A stretch of DNA of 64,000 bases from JAXLYX01 sp046351215 (GTDB lineage Bacteria; Myxococcota_A; Polyangia; Polyangiales; Houyiibacteriaceae): the NCBI GenBank assembly GCA_046351215.1, contig JAXLYX010000005.1:558001-622000 (forward strand). The letters run 5' to 3'. Both the position numbers and the translations under genes were made by a program. Numbering within the stretch: the stretch's first letter is position 1; the number at the start of each line of letters is the position of its first letter. Positions 28,871 through 37,437 of the stretch are shown here, one piece after another. The notes beneath the pieces are model-generated. The model saw only the letters and a list, made by a program, of their open reading frames with translations. It searched no databases and was not told the origin of the DNA.

Positions 28871-29737
28871 TCACTTCTCCTTGAGGATCTCGGGGAGCGC
28901 GGCGCGGTGGAAGCCGTTGTACGGCTTCAGGCGATCGTGCTCGGGGGTCGGGAAGATCGGGCTGTGCAGCGGTGCGCCGCCGTCGACGCGGAGCGTGACG
29001 CCCGTGACGAAGGCCGCGGCCTCGGAGAGCAGGAAGCAGATCGCCGCGCTGACCTCGGACTCGGTGCCCATGCGACGCGCGGGCAGCGATTCCTTGAGCT
29101 TCGGGATGATCGCCGTGATCGGACCCTCGTAGTTGTCCATGCCGCTCGAGGCGATCCAGCCCGGGGCGACCGCGTTGATGCGGATGCCGGACGAGGCCCA
29201 CTCGACCGCCATGGTCTCGGTGAGGTTCACCATGCCGGCGCGTGCGGCGCCGCTGTGGCCCATGCCCGGCATGCCGCGCCAGATGTCGGCGACGATGTTC
29301 ACGATCGCGCCGCCGTTCGCCTGCATCGACTGCGCGTAGATCTCGCGCGCGACGAGGAAGCCGCCGACGAGGTTCGTGCGCACGACCGTCTCGAAGCCCT
29401 TCTGCGTGATGAGCTGGAGCGGCGAGGGGAACTGACCGCCCGCGTTGTTCACGAGGCCGTGGATGCGGCCGCGGTCGGCGACGATCTTCTTCACCATCTC
29501 GCGGACGGCGGCCTCGTCGCGGATGTCGCAGGTGTACGCCGAGGACTCGTAGCCGTCCTCGCGGAGCTCGGCCTGCACCTTCTCGAGCTTCTCGAGCTTG
29601 CGGCCGACGAGGACCACGTGGGCTCCGAGGGAGGCGAGCTCGCTCGCGGTGCAGCGGCCGATGCCGCTCCCTCCGCCGGTCACGACGATGGTCTGGCCCG
29701 CGAAGGCGTCGGGTCGGAAGATGCTCCGGTAGGACAT
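28871..29737 (-). CDS. Short-chain dehydrogenase/reductase (AtuB/AtuG-like)
   Basis: A 288-residue classical-type SDR and the first gene of the operon. The cofactor motif is VVTGGGSGIGRCTASELASLG (about 18-38), then DIRDEAAV and NNAGGQFPSPLQL (about 92-104). The catalytic Ser-Tyr-Lys set is altered: the segment IADIWRGMPGMGHSGAARAGMVNLTE has GHSGAARAG where classical SDRs have YxxxK. It resembles the enoyl-reductase-like or divergent SDRs such as DECR-type proteins in the loss of the catalytic Tyr. The C terminus extends past RVDGGAPL by about 30 residues. The likely substrate is an acyl-CoA in terpene-like catabolism. Confidence 0.82.
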   Translation of the reverse strand: MSYRSIFRPDAFAGQTIVVTGGGSGIGRCTASELASLGAHVVLVGRKLEKLEKVQAELREDGYESSAYTCDIRDEAAVREMVKKIVADRGRIHGLVNNAGGQFPSPLQLITQKGFETVVRTNLVGGFLVAREIYAQSMQANGGAIVNIVADIWRGMPGMGHSGAARAGMVNLTETMAVEWASSGIRINAVAPGWIASSGMDNYEGPITAIIPKLKESLPARRMGTESEVSAAICFLLSEAAAFVTGVTLRVDGGAPLHSPIFPTPEHDRLKPYNGFHRAALPEILKEK

Positions 29738-29845
29738 TTCACCCCTCGGTCGGTTGGGTAGCCGCCGGTACTCATCGGCTCGGTCGGCTCCGGATCAACT
29801 TGGGGTGAAGGCGTCCGTTTTTCAAGCGAATTCGATAGGTTAGGA

Positions 29846-29887
29846 TTTAACCCCTGCGGGTCGGAGACGTCGCGCGGAGGGGTTAAA
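29846..29887. promoter_or_regulatory. Inverted repeat upstream of the catabolic operon
   Basis: TTTAACCCC (29846-29854) and GGGGTTAAA (29879-29887) are perfect 9-bp inverted arms 24 bp apart, about 110 nt upstream of the SDR start in the 276-bp divergent spacer. They could be two operator half-sites or a hairpin. The AT-rich arms stand out from the GC-rich surroundings. No regulator gene is adjacent. Confidence 0.4.
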
Positions 29888-30013
29888 AGGACCGAAAACA
29901 CGTCCCTACCCATGGACATTCGAGGTGGCCCGTTCGGCCCTCCGGGTGAGGTCAATGGCCGGCTCGGACGGCGACGGCGGGCGCGGCCGACGGGGGGCGG
30001 ATAGGCTCCCGCC

Positions 30014-30766
30014 ATGTACGTCACCCTCCGGCACGGCGATCGCCTTCCCGCCGTCACCGCGGTCCAGTGGATGCTCAATCGGAGCGGCGCGGTCGCTCCC
30101 GTCGTCGTCGACGGCGACTACGGCAGCGAGACCGCTCGCGCCGTGGAGCAGTTCCAGCTGCAGCGTGGGCTCGACCCGAGCGGGATCGTGGACACGGATA
30201 CGTGGAACGATCTGGCGTCGATCGTCGAATGCGAGACGATCGAGGCCATCGACGGCGGTGACATCGACATGTGGCTCACCGAGGTCGCCTACCTCGGCTC
30301 GGGCGGAAGCACGATGGTCTCGACGTTCGGCATGTCGATGGGAGTCCCCGTCGCGCTCGAGCGGATACGCCGAAGCGCTCGCGCGGGGCGCGTCCTCGTC
30401 CTCCGATTCGATGGGCACGGCCGTCCCGGTCACATGGGCATCTCGATCGGTGACGCGCCCGCCACGCACGCGGACTCGATCCTCGCGGCCGAGGCGCTCA
30501 GCCCCCCCGTCCGCGCCTTCCTCGCGTCCTTGCGTCCCATCTTCAGCGGGTGCGGCAGCATCGAGCTCCACGGCTGCAGCACCGGGCTCGGCTCCAAGGG
30601 GCGTCGGCTCCTCCGCGGCATGGCGGATTCCTGCGGCGTGCCCGTGACCGCGGGCCTTCGGAGCCAGTACGGCGGGCGTCGTGCGGACCGGTTCGAAGGC
30701 CCCACCCTCACCATCTGTCCCGGGGATCGGTCGCTCGCGGGTTGGTCGGCTCGCTTCTCGGACTGA
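30014..30766 (+). CDS. Peptidoglycan-binding domain fused to a CHAT/DUF4347-like domain
   Basis: A 250-residue protein without a signal peptide. Residues 1-68 form a PG_binding_1 domain (AVQWMLNRSGAVAP, DGDYGSETARAVEQFQLQRGL, GIVDTDTWNDL). The C-terminal part (about 85-245) has VLVLRFDGHGRPGHMGISIGD and SIELHGCSTGLGSKGRRLLRGMADSCGVPVTAG, the H-G then H-G-C layout of DUF4347/caspase-like CHAT domains. In CHAT proteases the His and Cys are catalytic, so a Cys-His dyad (His near 136, Cys near 191) is possible. PG-binding domains without export signals often occur in type VI or contractile-system cargo. The role is unproven. Confidence 0.6.
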   Translation: MYVTLRHGDRLPAVTAVQWMLNRSGAVAPVVVDGDYGSETARAVEQFQLQRGLDPSGIVDTDTWNDLASIVECETIEAIDGGDIDMWLTEVAYLGSGGSTMVSTFGMSMGVPVALERIRRSARAGRVLVLRFDGHGRPGHMGISIGDAPATHADSILAAEALSPPVRAFLASLRPIFSGCGSIELHGCSTGLGSKGRRLLRGMADSCGVPVTAGLRSQYGGRRADRFEGPTLTICPGDRSLAGWSARFSD

Positions 30767-30779
30767 CGTCCGTTCTGCT

Positions 30780-31205
30780 TCAGTAGGGCATCGCGTCGGG
30801 AAACTCCGCCCACGGATCCCTCAAGTGGCTCGGCCACGACGCGCGACAGCGTTCGTTGCGGGAACGTCGGCGGCCTCCGTGTGCGCAAGGGTCGGCAGCG
30901 CCCGCATCGAGGCCGTCGGCCGGCACGGAGGAAGGCGGGGCCGCTGACGCGGTGGGGCTGGACGTCTCGGGGGCGGGAGCGGATGGTGCCGGGGCCGATG
31001 GGGTATCCGTCGAGCTGCTCGTGGACGAGGCTGGCGCCTCCGTCTCGGCCGCGGTCGCGCGCGGAGGGGGTTCCGTAGCCTGTGTCGTGCTCCGCGCGGC
31101 GGCGGCCGGACGAGATTCCGTGGCGCGTTCACCGCCCGAGCAGGCCGCGATCAAGAGCGAGGCCACCGCGAGGCAGGCCGACGCGATCGTCCGATTCCGA
31201 TGCAT
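30780..31205 (-). CDS. Small Ser/Thr/Pro/Ala-rich lipoprotein, tandem paralogue A
   Basis: A 141-residue lipoprotein. The signal peptide MHRNRTIASACLAVASLLIAAC ends in a lipobox (LIAAC, Cys at 22). A low-complexity Ser/Thr/Pro/Ala linker occupies about 25-100. The C terminus is compact and basic, ending DPWAEFPDAMPY. It is the same length as, and similar at both ends to, the protein at 31280-31705. The function is unknown. The linker suggests a surface- or periplasm-facing stalk. Confidence 0.7.
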   Translation of the reverse strand: MHRNRTIASACLAVASLLIAACSGGERATESRPAAAARSTTQATEPPPRATAAETEAPASSTSSSTDTPSAPAPSAPAPETSSPTASAAPPSSVPADGLDAGAADPCAHGGRRRSRNERCRASWPSHLRDPWAEFPDAMPY

Positions 31206-31279
31206 GCGGAGAACGTACCGCGGGAAGGAGCGGGGCGCTGCTGTCTCGCGCCCAGCAGCGCCCGCCGAGCCTGAAGGAA

Positions 31280-31705
31280 TCAGCGGCCCCCGCCGTCGGT
31301 GTACGTCGCCCAGGGATCGAGCGCGCGGCGGTATGGGTGATCGAAGCAATGGGGATCGTCTGCGTGGGAGCGGCCGCGACGTCGGCATGGCGGGCCGCTT
31401 CGAGGCACTGGGGCGCTGGCGTCGAGACGCTCCGACGAGTCCGCCCCGCCGAGCGCCTCGGCCGTCGTCGGGAACGTCGCGAGCGAGTCGGAGATCGGGG
31501 GCGACGCGGACTCGGAGTCGGGTCTCGGCATCGGCGCCGAGGCTGCCATGCCGTCGGGCGACGAGCCGGCTGATGAGGTCGGCGTGGGCTGCTCGCGCGC
31601 CCGCGGAGAGGGAGTCGGGGGGTCGCCTCCACGGCTCGAACAGGCGACCATCGCGACCGACGCCACGGCGAGGCATGCCGACGCGAGGCTGTGGTTCCGA
31701 CGCAT
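31280..31705 (-). CDS. Small Ser/Pro-rich lipoprotein, tandem paralogue B
   Basis: A 141-residue lipoprotein with signal MRRNHSLASACLAVASVAMVAC and Cys at 22. A Pro/Ser/Ala-rich linker follows, then a basic region with paired Cys (GPPCRRRGRSHADDPHCFDHPYRRALDPWATYTDGGGR). It matches paralogue A in length, signal sequence (ASACLAVAS), C-terminal DPWA motif and the nucleotide context of the start (CGTTCTCCGCATG). The start codon is 133 nt inside the divergent region before the Rpn gene at 31838. Confidence 0.7.
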   Translation of the reverse strand: MRRNHSLASACLAVASVAMVACSSRGGDPPTPSPRAREQPTPTSSAGSSPDGMAASAPMPRPDSESASPPISDSLATFPTTAEALGGADSSERLDASAPVPRSGPPCRRRGRSHADDPHCFDHPYRRALDPWATYTDGGGR

Positions 31706-31837
31706 GCGGAGAACGTACGGCGAGAAGGAGCGCGGCGCTTCTGTCGTGTGCACGGGTGCGCAGGGGGGTTCTTGCCCGCCGTTAGCTCCGTGGGCGGCAA
31801 CTCGCCGACGTCGCGGCCGAGCATCCCCGCGTTCGGC

Positions 31838-32908
31838 ATGGAGCCCCCGCGCGAGACGAAGGAAGACGAGAGCCACGACGACGTCGCGGAGCTGCCGTCG
31901 CTCGCGCATCCGCACGACGGCCTCTTCCGCTACGCGTTCGGACGGCCGGAGCATGCCGCGGGCGAGCTCGCCTTCGCGCTCGGAGAGGACATCGCGCAGC
32001 GAATCGAGTGGACGACGCTCGAGCTCGTCGCTGGCTCGTACGTCGACGAAGCGCTCCGCCAGAGCGAAAGCGACCTCCTCTACTCCGTGCGCCTCGGAGG
32101 ACACGAGACGCTGATCTACGTCCTCTTCGAGCACCAGAGCTCGAACGATCCGTGGATGCCGCTCCGGCTGCTCGGGTACATGCACGCCATCTGGGCGCGG
32201 TGGGTCCGTGACGGGGCCACGCCCGAACGAGGGCTGCCGGCGATCCTCCCGGTCGTGCTGCACCACGGAGCCGAAGGATGGACCGCGCCCCGGCGGTTCT
32301 CGGAGCTGTTCCGCCTCGCGGACGACGCCCGTTCCGTCCTCTCACCGCACCTCGTCGACTTCCGCTTCGCGCTCGACGACCTCACGCTCCTCGCGCCCGA
32401 CGCCGTGAAGGCGCGGTGGTCACTCACCGATTTCGCGAGACTCGTGCTCCTGCTCCTGCAACGAGCTCGGACGTCTCCGGATCTGCTCTCGGACCTCGCG
32501 GGCTTCGTCTCCGAGATCCGCGCGCTCGCCCGAACGGAAGCGGGTCGACGCGACCTCGGGGTCGCGTTCCGCTATGCTCTTTTCGTCGGCGACCCTCCGC
32601 TCTTGGGTCTCCGACGGCTGCTCAGGGACACCGCGGGTGCTCGCCTCGAGGAGGAAATCGTGACCACCGCCGAGAAGCTCATCGCCGAAGGGGAAGCCAG
32701 GGGGCGCGCCGAGGGCGAGGCCAAGGGCGAGGCCCGCGGCCTCGCGAAAGGCCGAGGGGAGACGCTCGAGCGCCAGCTGCGGCTCGAGTTCGGGCCTCTC
32801 TCCGACGAGGTGACACGGAGGCTCGGCTGCGCGTCGATCGAAGAGCTCGATCGGATCGCGGAGCGGATCTTGTTCGCGGGGACGGTGGAGGAGGTGTTCG
32901 GGGGGTGA
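31838..32908 (+). CDS. Rpn family PD-(D/E)XK nuclease (recombination-promoting nuclease / putative transposase)
   Basis: A 356-residue Rpn/YhgA-like protein starting at the ATG at 31838. The nuclease core has HPHDGLFRYAFGRPEHAAGELAF (about 24-46), ESDLLYSVRLGGHETLIYVLFEHQSS (about 77-102; D then ExQ, the PD-(D/E)XK residues) and MPLRLLGYMHAIWARW. A long charged helical stretch (GEARGRAEGEAKGEARGLAKG) near 290-310 is typical of the family, and a small helical domain ends the protein. Rpn proteins promote RecA-independent recombination in E. coli; many genomes have multiple copies. It shows no terminal repeats of its own. Confidence 0.82.
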   Translation: MEPPRETKEDESHDDVAELPSLAHPHDGLFRYAFGRPEHAAGELAFALGEDIAQRIEWTTLELVAGSYVDEALRQSESDLLYSVRLGGHETLIYVLFEHQSSNDPWMPLRLLGYMHAIWARWVRDGATPERGLPAILPVVLHHGAEGWTAPRRFSELFRLADDARSVLSPHLVDFRFALDDLTLLAPDAVKARWSLTDFARLVLLLLQRARTSPDLLSDLAGFVSEIRALARTEAGRRDLGVAFRYALFVGDPPLLGLRRLLRDTAGARLEEEIVTTAEKLIAEGEARGRAEGEAKGEARGLAKGRGETLERQLRLEFGPLSDEVTRRLGCASIEELDRIAERILFAGTVEEVFGG

Positions 32909-33110
32909 GGTGGGGCGGGTTCGGGCGAATGGCGAGGCGGATCGGTGGGAGGGCGCACGCGGCCCGGGCACGGCTCGGGAGACCCAGTCGAGGGCAGCGT
33001 CGGCGGCCGTGGGGAGAGACCGGCTGGACCGAGGAGGCGGTGGCCAGCAATGTCCCGATACGCGCCCTCGTGGGTGGTCCTGGGTGCGCCGCGAACGTAA
33101 GCTCTGCCCC

Positions 33111-33914
33111 ATGATCTGGCGTGCAGTAGGTGTGGTGCTCGGCGTGGCGTTCCTCTCGTTCCATCAGGCCCCGTGCGGCTCGGCGCGGGCAGGTGGCGGC
33201 GAGGCTCGCGCTGCGTGTCCCGAAGGCATGGTGTTCGTGCCGGGCGGTACGTTCACTATGGGGACGACGGCGGCCCTCGCCCATATGCCCGACGAAAGCC
33301 CACCCCATCGCGTCACGCTCTCGCCATACTGCATCGATCGAACCGAGGTGACGACGGCGGCCTATGCGCGTTGCAGCGCTCCCGGCTGCGTAGCGCCCGA
33401 GGCCGAGGTCGGGCCATGGTGCGCGAAGACCGCTCGCCATCCGCAACACCCGCGCAACTGCATCACGTGGGAGCAGGCGAGCGCCTACTGCGCGTGGCGC
33501 GGCGCGCGCTTGCCCACGGAAGCGCAATGGGAGTTCGCGGCCCGCGGGCCGAGGAACCTACACTATCCGTGGGGCAACGAGCCTCCGACGCCGAGACGCG
33601 CCCGGTATCGCGGCAACATCGAAGCCGACGTGTTCCCGAAGACGGTCCCGGTGGGATCGTACCCGTCCGGTCGGAGTCCCTTCGGCCTCGACGACATGGC
33701 CGGAAACGTCTCGGAATGGGTTGCGGACTGGGAGGGGCCTTACTCCACCGATCCGCAGACCGACCCGGTTGGCCCTTCTTCCGGAACATACCGCCGAGTG
33801 CGCGGAGGCGGGTACGAGTCCGACTGGGAGCTGCGAACCTGGTCCCGAGCAGGTTTTCGGCCGGACAGGATGACGTACGATCTCGGGTTTCGCTGCGCCA
33901 GCGCGGCCGAGTGA
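33111..33914 (+). CDS. Secreted FGE-sulfatase (SUMF1)-fold protein without the catalytic cysteines
   Basis: A 267-residue protein with a signal peptide (about 1-27). The FGE-sulfatase domain follows: EGMVFVPGGTFTMG, ESPPHRVTLSPYCIDRTEVTTAAYARC, ITWEQASAYCAWRGARLPTEAQWEFAARG, YPWGNE, DDMAGNVSEWVADW and RRVRGGGYESDWELRTWSR with LGFRCA. True formylglycine-generating enzymes carry two copper-binding cysteines in the block after RGGS; here that segment is YESDWELRT, with none. It therefore probably binds ligand rather than oxidises Cys. Such proteins are abundant in myxobacteria. It converges with the effector gene with only 1 nt between stop codons. Confidence 0.85.
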   Translation: MIWRAVGVVLGVAFLSFHQAPCGSARAGGGEARAACPEGMVFVPGGTFTMGTTAALAHMPDESPPHRVTLSPYCIDRTEVTTAAYARCSAPGCVAPEAEVGPWCAKTARHPQHPRNCITWEQASAYCAWRGARLPTEAQWEFAARGPRNLHYPWGNEPPTPRRARYRGNIEADVFPKTVPVGSYPSGRSPFGLDDMAGNVSEWVADWEGPYSTDPQTDPVGPSSGTYRRVRGGGYESDWELRTWSRAGFRPDRMTYDLGFRCASAAE

Positions 33915-33915
33915 A

Positions 33916-36717
33916 TCACCGCGGTCGTGGTAGCCCGTTCCGCGATCGAGTGGAGGTCGCTCGCCTGCGATCCGCACTCGTCCCGGGCGGTGCCAATCGC
34001 GCATGGAGGGTCGCCATGTATTGCCGCGTAATGCAGGGCGCGTGGACGCCGGCGTCTCGAGCGACGTCGTCATCGCCCACGCGTCGCCGGAACTCGCGCT
34101 CCTTCGCTTCCAAGACCTCATCAAAGAACGGCTGGAGACGGCTCTGTCCGTTTTGGACGAGGAGCACCGCGCCTCCCACTGCGAACACCGCGATACCGAG
34201 GACGAAGCATGCGGTGCCGAGCGGCGCCGCGACCGTCGCGCCGGCGACCTCCGCGCCGAGCGCCCACGCACCGAAGGCCCCCGACGCGAACTGCAGCCCG
34301 CCGCGGATCCGCATCGTGGTCACCATGACGCCGTCCTGACGTCGCAGCGCGGTTCGGAGATCCTCGTCTTGGCCGACCGCGACCTGAAAACCGTCGTAGA
34401 GATCGAGCGCCGAGCTCAACAAGGAGGCCAGGCGCCCCGTGTCCCGAGCGACGCGGTCGATCCATTCGGACCGGACCACGAGATCGGAGGTCCCGTGGCG
34501 CTGCCCCGCTCGCCACGCCTGGTAGACGGAATCGAACGTACCCACGAGACCGAGGACGCCCTGTCCGAGATCCACGTACGTCCGAATCTTCACTTCGGCA
34601 TCGTCGAGTTGCTCCACTAGCTTCTCGATCGCGAACATGAAGCTCATGCAGTCGGAGAACGTCTTCAGCCATGCCGGAACGACTGCGCGCGAGGTCCAAT
34701 GCGGATCGGCAGGCAGCTGTACGGAGTACGACCGTACCGTCCCGTCGTTCGCCCAACGATACCGCACGCGCTCGACGGGTTGACCGGGTCGGATGCGCGG
34801 AGGGACCTCGTACGAAGCGCCACGGCGACTCCGCGTCTCGTCTCGGGGCATGTCGTCGAAATTCGTTGCGAACACGAACGGGTACGATTGAGGGTTCTCG
34901 CCGGTCGCGCTGAACCAGACGCGGCCTTCCTGGAAGTCGACGAAGATGTTCCGATCAGTCTGCAGCTCGATACGCGTTCGGAGAGCCGCTCCGTCGACGA
35001 GGAGCTGTCGGGAGACGACGCCATTTCCTTCGACGGTGCAGTGATAGCGGTAGAGGTAGTTCAAGGCGCGGTTTGCGAGCGTGGCGTCCGCGAGATGAGT
35101 CTTGAACTCGCGTACGTGTGACTCGTAGAACCGCTTCATCATGGATCCGGCTTTTCCGGGGATCTTCGCAACGTACTTCACGAACGGGGCGAGTCGTTCC
35201 CACGTCGTCGGATCCTCGAGGGCGGCCTCGGCGAAGAAGGGGTAGCGCACCGCGGCGGCGACGTCGTGGTAACGGTCCGAGAGCGCCGCTTGCGCTCTAC
35301 TCTGATCGTCGTGCATCACGTGGAAGCAGAGCGACTCGAGGAATTCTGCGTTGGGGCACTCGCGTGCTAGGATCTCGCGACATCGCGCCGTCACCCAGGA
35401 CTGAGCATCCTCGACAGCGGCTCGGTGCCTGGCGATCTCGCGATCGAGGCCCGCCTGCCCTTGCAATTTCGCGAATCGGGACATGTCGAAATAGTCGAGC
35501 AAAGCGGCCTGTGCGCGCTCGACGATGCGAACCCCGTGGAACGTCCGGTCGCCAAGCTCGTGCCAAGGGTGCGCGATCCGATGGCTGTCGCGGATTGACG
35601 TCGCCCACGCTTTCCACTCTTCGCCTTCTGGGGAGACTAGGATCGCGCGACGGAACACTGTGCGCTCGACCTCCGCGGCGCCGCAGCGCTGCGCGTACCG
35701 TCGAAGTCGATTCACCAAGTCGATCTCGTCCGCCCGCGCGAGCGGTACCGTCCGCGTCGAGCGTTGATACGGAGCGTGGACGAGCGACAGTCCGGCATGT
35801 GGCGTGATCAGGAGGCTCGCGTTGATCTCCCGCTCGAGCTCCGGGACGGGTGCCTCCGCCGCGCAGGCCTCCATGACGTTGCCCATGCGCGTGAGGACGT
35901 TCCAATCCTCCATCGTCGCCTTGCGAAGGTGCACAGCACAGCGAACCGTCCACTCGGCTGCGTACATGCCGCGCAATGCACGAGGCGTTACGTCGAAAAC
36001 GACCCCTGAGCGACAGGTGTTCTGCCATGCACGTTGCTCGGCGTGGGCACCATCCGGCTGGACGAGAAAGTAGCCACCTTCACCGTTCGTGAATAGAAGG
36101 CGCGCAACCTTGTCCCGCTCGCACGCCGACAAGGTCGGGATCGCCATCGGGTCGATGTCGGCGCGCGCGGCGTGACGCAGACGCGAGAAGCGGTAACGCG
36201 TGAACGCGGCTCGATGATCGCCGTCCAAGTCCTCGACGACGCGATCGAATGTCTCGCGGTCGTACGTCCAGAACATGGCGTAGGATTCATCCGCGACGAG
36301 CCCGAGGGTCATGAGACGCTCGTCGTCCACGGGCGCTTCAGCGTCCCACGAAAGCCAGCCGTCGCGCGCCGTCGATTCGATCGCGGGAGGATCGTCGTAC
36401 ACGTTCGGCACCGGGCTGACGGAAAACGGGAAGAGCGAGCCCTGACGATCGAGCATGCGCACGAGCGGGTAACCGGCGGCGTTCGTGCGTGCGACGAGGC
36501 AGGACGGGAAGAACGAGTCGAACCAGTCCGCTTCAAGCGACGGGTCTTTCGCGAACACGACGTACGCCTTCGCGACTGGCACGAGGCGGAATACGTACCC
36601 ATCCGTGGCACCTTCTTCCGGGGCGTCGTCCGTGAGTGACGCCTCGACGACTCCGAAGCGAACGGGCATGTCCCGAACCGTTGCGGCCAGGGCCGCAGGC
36701 ACACACGTATCAGTCAC
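33916..36717 (-). CDS. Putative type VI secretion effector, VasX-like pore-forming toxin
   Basis: A 933-residue protein with a GTG start overlapping the LysM gene stop (GTGA). The N-terminal portion (MPVRFGVVEASLTDDAP, YVFRLVPVAKAYVVFAKDP, DGWLSWDAEAPVDD, DESYAMFWTYDRETFDRV) resembles the VasX N-terminal domain, which begins with an RY-type strand followed by LRxLRPGYLY-like segments. Long helical middle regions follow. Near the C terminus a strongly hydrophobic hairpin (GGLQFASGAFGAWALGAEVAGATVAAPLGTACFVLGIAVFAVGGAVLLVQ, about 815-865) is typical of colicin-like pore formers. No signal peptide is present. It lies downstream of VgrG and PAAR-like genes. The VasX resemblance is from memory, without an alignment; no immunity gene is obvious. 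Confidence 0.5.
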   Translation of the reverse strand: MTDTCVPAALAATVRDMPVRFGVVEASLTDDAPEEGATDGYVFRLVPVAKAYVVFAKDPSLEADWFDSFFPSCLVARTNAAGYPLVRMLDRQGSLFPFSVSPVPNVYDDPPAIESTARDGWLSWDAEAPVDDERLMTLGLVADESYAMFWTYDRETFDRVVEDLDGDHRAAFTRYRFSRLRHAARADIDPMAIPTLSACERDKVARLLFTNGEGGYFLVQPDGAHAEQRAWQNTCRSGVVFDVTPRALRGMYAAEWTVRCAVHLRKATMEDWNVLTRMGNVMEACAAEAPVPELEREINASLLITPHAGLSLVHAPYQRSTRTVPLARADEIDLVNRLRRYAQRCGAAEVERTVFRRAILVSPEGEEWKAWATSIRDSHRIAHPWHELGDRTFHGVRIVERAQAALLDYFDMSRFAKLQGQAGLDREIARHRAAVEDAQSWVTARCREILARECPNAEFLESLCFHVMHDDQSRAQAALSDRYHDVAAAVRYPFFAEAALEDPTTWERLAPFVKYVAKIPGKAGSMMKRFYESHVREFKTHLADATLANRALNYLYRYHCTVEGNGVVSRQLLVDGAALRTRIELQTDRNIFVDFQEGRVWFSATGENPQSYPFVFATNFDDMPRDETRSRRGASYEVPPRIRPGQPVERVRYRWANDGTVRSYSVQLPADPHWTSRAVVPAWLKTFSDCMSFMFAIEKLVEQLDDAEVKIRTYVDLGQGVLGLVGTFDSVYQAWRAGQRHGTSDLVVRSEWIDRVARDTGRLASLLSSALDLYDGFQVAVGQDEDLRTALRRQDGVMVTTMRIRGGLQFASGAFGAWALGAEVAGATVAAPLGTACFVLGIAVFAVGGAVLLVQNGQSRLQPFFDEVLEAKEREFRRRVGDDDVARDAGVHAPCITRQYMATLHARLAPPGTSADRRRATSTRSRNGLPRPR

Positions 36718-37406
36718 GAGCCATGCTCCGATTCGAGCCGCCCGAGTGTTTCGTCATCGACATCACCCGTGGGTTCATCTCGTTCGAGAATGTCTCGTTG
36801 GAACGAACGCAAAGCGGACCGCGTACGAGGGCCGAAGCGGCCGTCCACGGCACCACATCGAAATCCGAGGTTGTTCAGTCGCGCTTGGATTCCCGAGACT
36901 ACCGGGGCGTCGGCGGACCCCACGGGGTCGAGGGATCGAAACGCGATCCGGAACATCCGGAGGGTATTCGGAAAGAAGACCAACGCCGCGGTAAGGTGCA
37001 TCGGCAAAGACTCTTCCCTCAGCCATCCGTCGCCGTCGGTCCGTCGATCGTCGAGCTGACACCTGACTCCGTCGATTACGTACGAGAATACGTACTTCTG
37101 ATTTGCGAGCGGCTTCGCTCCCAGCAACAGACGAATCTCGAGTCTGGTCCTGGGAACATCGATGACGATGCGGTTCCCCTGGTTTGTCGACAGATCGAAC
37201 CGCACGGACGTGTTTTCGGGCACGTACAGCTGCGCCCCGGGCGTCAAGATCTTCGGGGATGGATGCGCCTCGCGTATGGAAGCATTCTGGGAGTGGTTCC
37301 AGACGGTTTCCCAGTCCTTGAACCCGTACGCCCAGGCGATGCTGAGCGCATCTTCGCCTTGACTGACGACGTGAATTCCTGGTGGCGTGATCTGTCGTAG
37401 AGGCAT
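36714..37406 (-). CDS. LysM-like and peptidoglycan-binding protein of the VgrG/PAAR island
   Basis: A 230-residue protein with the ATG at 37406. Residues about 10-65 look like a LysM-type module (GIHVVSQGEDALSIAWAYGFKDWETVWNHSQNASI, then TPGAQLYVPE). A middle beta-rich region (RLEIRLLLGAKPLANQKYVF, DGWLREESLP) follows. Residues about 172-228 form a PG_binding_1 domain (GIQARLNNLGFRCGAVDGRFGPRTRSALRSFQRD). It lacks a signal peptide, like the toxin gene it overlaps. Pairing of LysM/PG-binding proteins with VasX-like toxins is common in such islands, and it may load the effector or anchor it to cell wall. Confidence 0.68.
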   Translation of the reverse strand: MPLRQITPPGIHVVSQGEDALSIAWAYGFKDWETVWNHSQNASIREAHPSPKILTPGAQLYVPENTSVRFDLSTNQGNRIVIDVPRTRLEIRLLLGAKPLANQKYVFSYVIDGVRCQLDDRRTDGDGWLREESLPMHLTAALVFFPNTLRMFRIAFRSLDPVGSADAPVVSGIQARLNNLGFRCGAVDGRFGPRTRSALRSFQRDILERDEPTGDVDDETLGRLESEHGS

Positions 37407-37437
37407 TGTCTGCGGGCCGAAACGAAAGGTAAGGTGA

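Larger units (their letters stand above)
30780..31745 (-). repeat. Tandem duplication of a lipoprotein gene unit (about 500 bp each)
   Basis: Two consecutive units each hold a 141-codon lipoprotein gene. Around both starts the plus strand reads CCGA, then GCATGCGGAGAACGTAC, then a GGAAGGAGCG- or AGAAGGAGCG-like stretch. The similarity continues about 35 nt upstream of each start. The central linkers have diverged. Confidence 0.6.

Noticed and set aside
31838..32908. Rpn gene as part of an IS element
   Set aside because: No flanking inverted repeats or target duplication could be seen; Rpn genes commonly occur without them.
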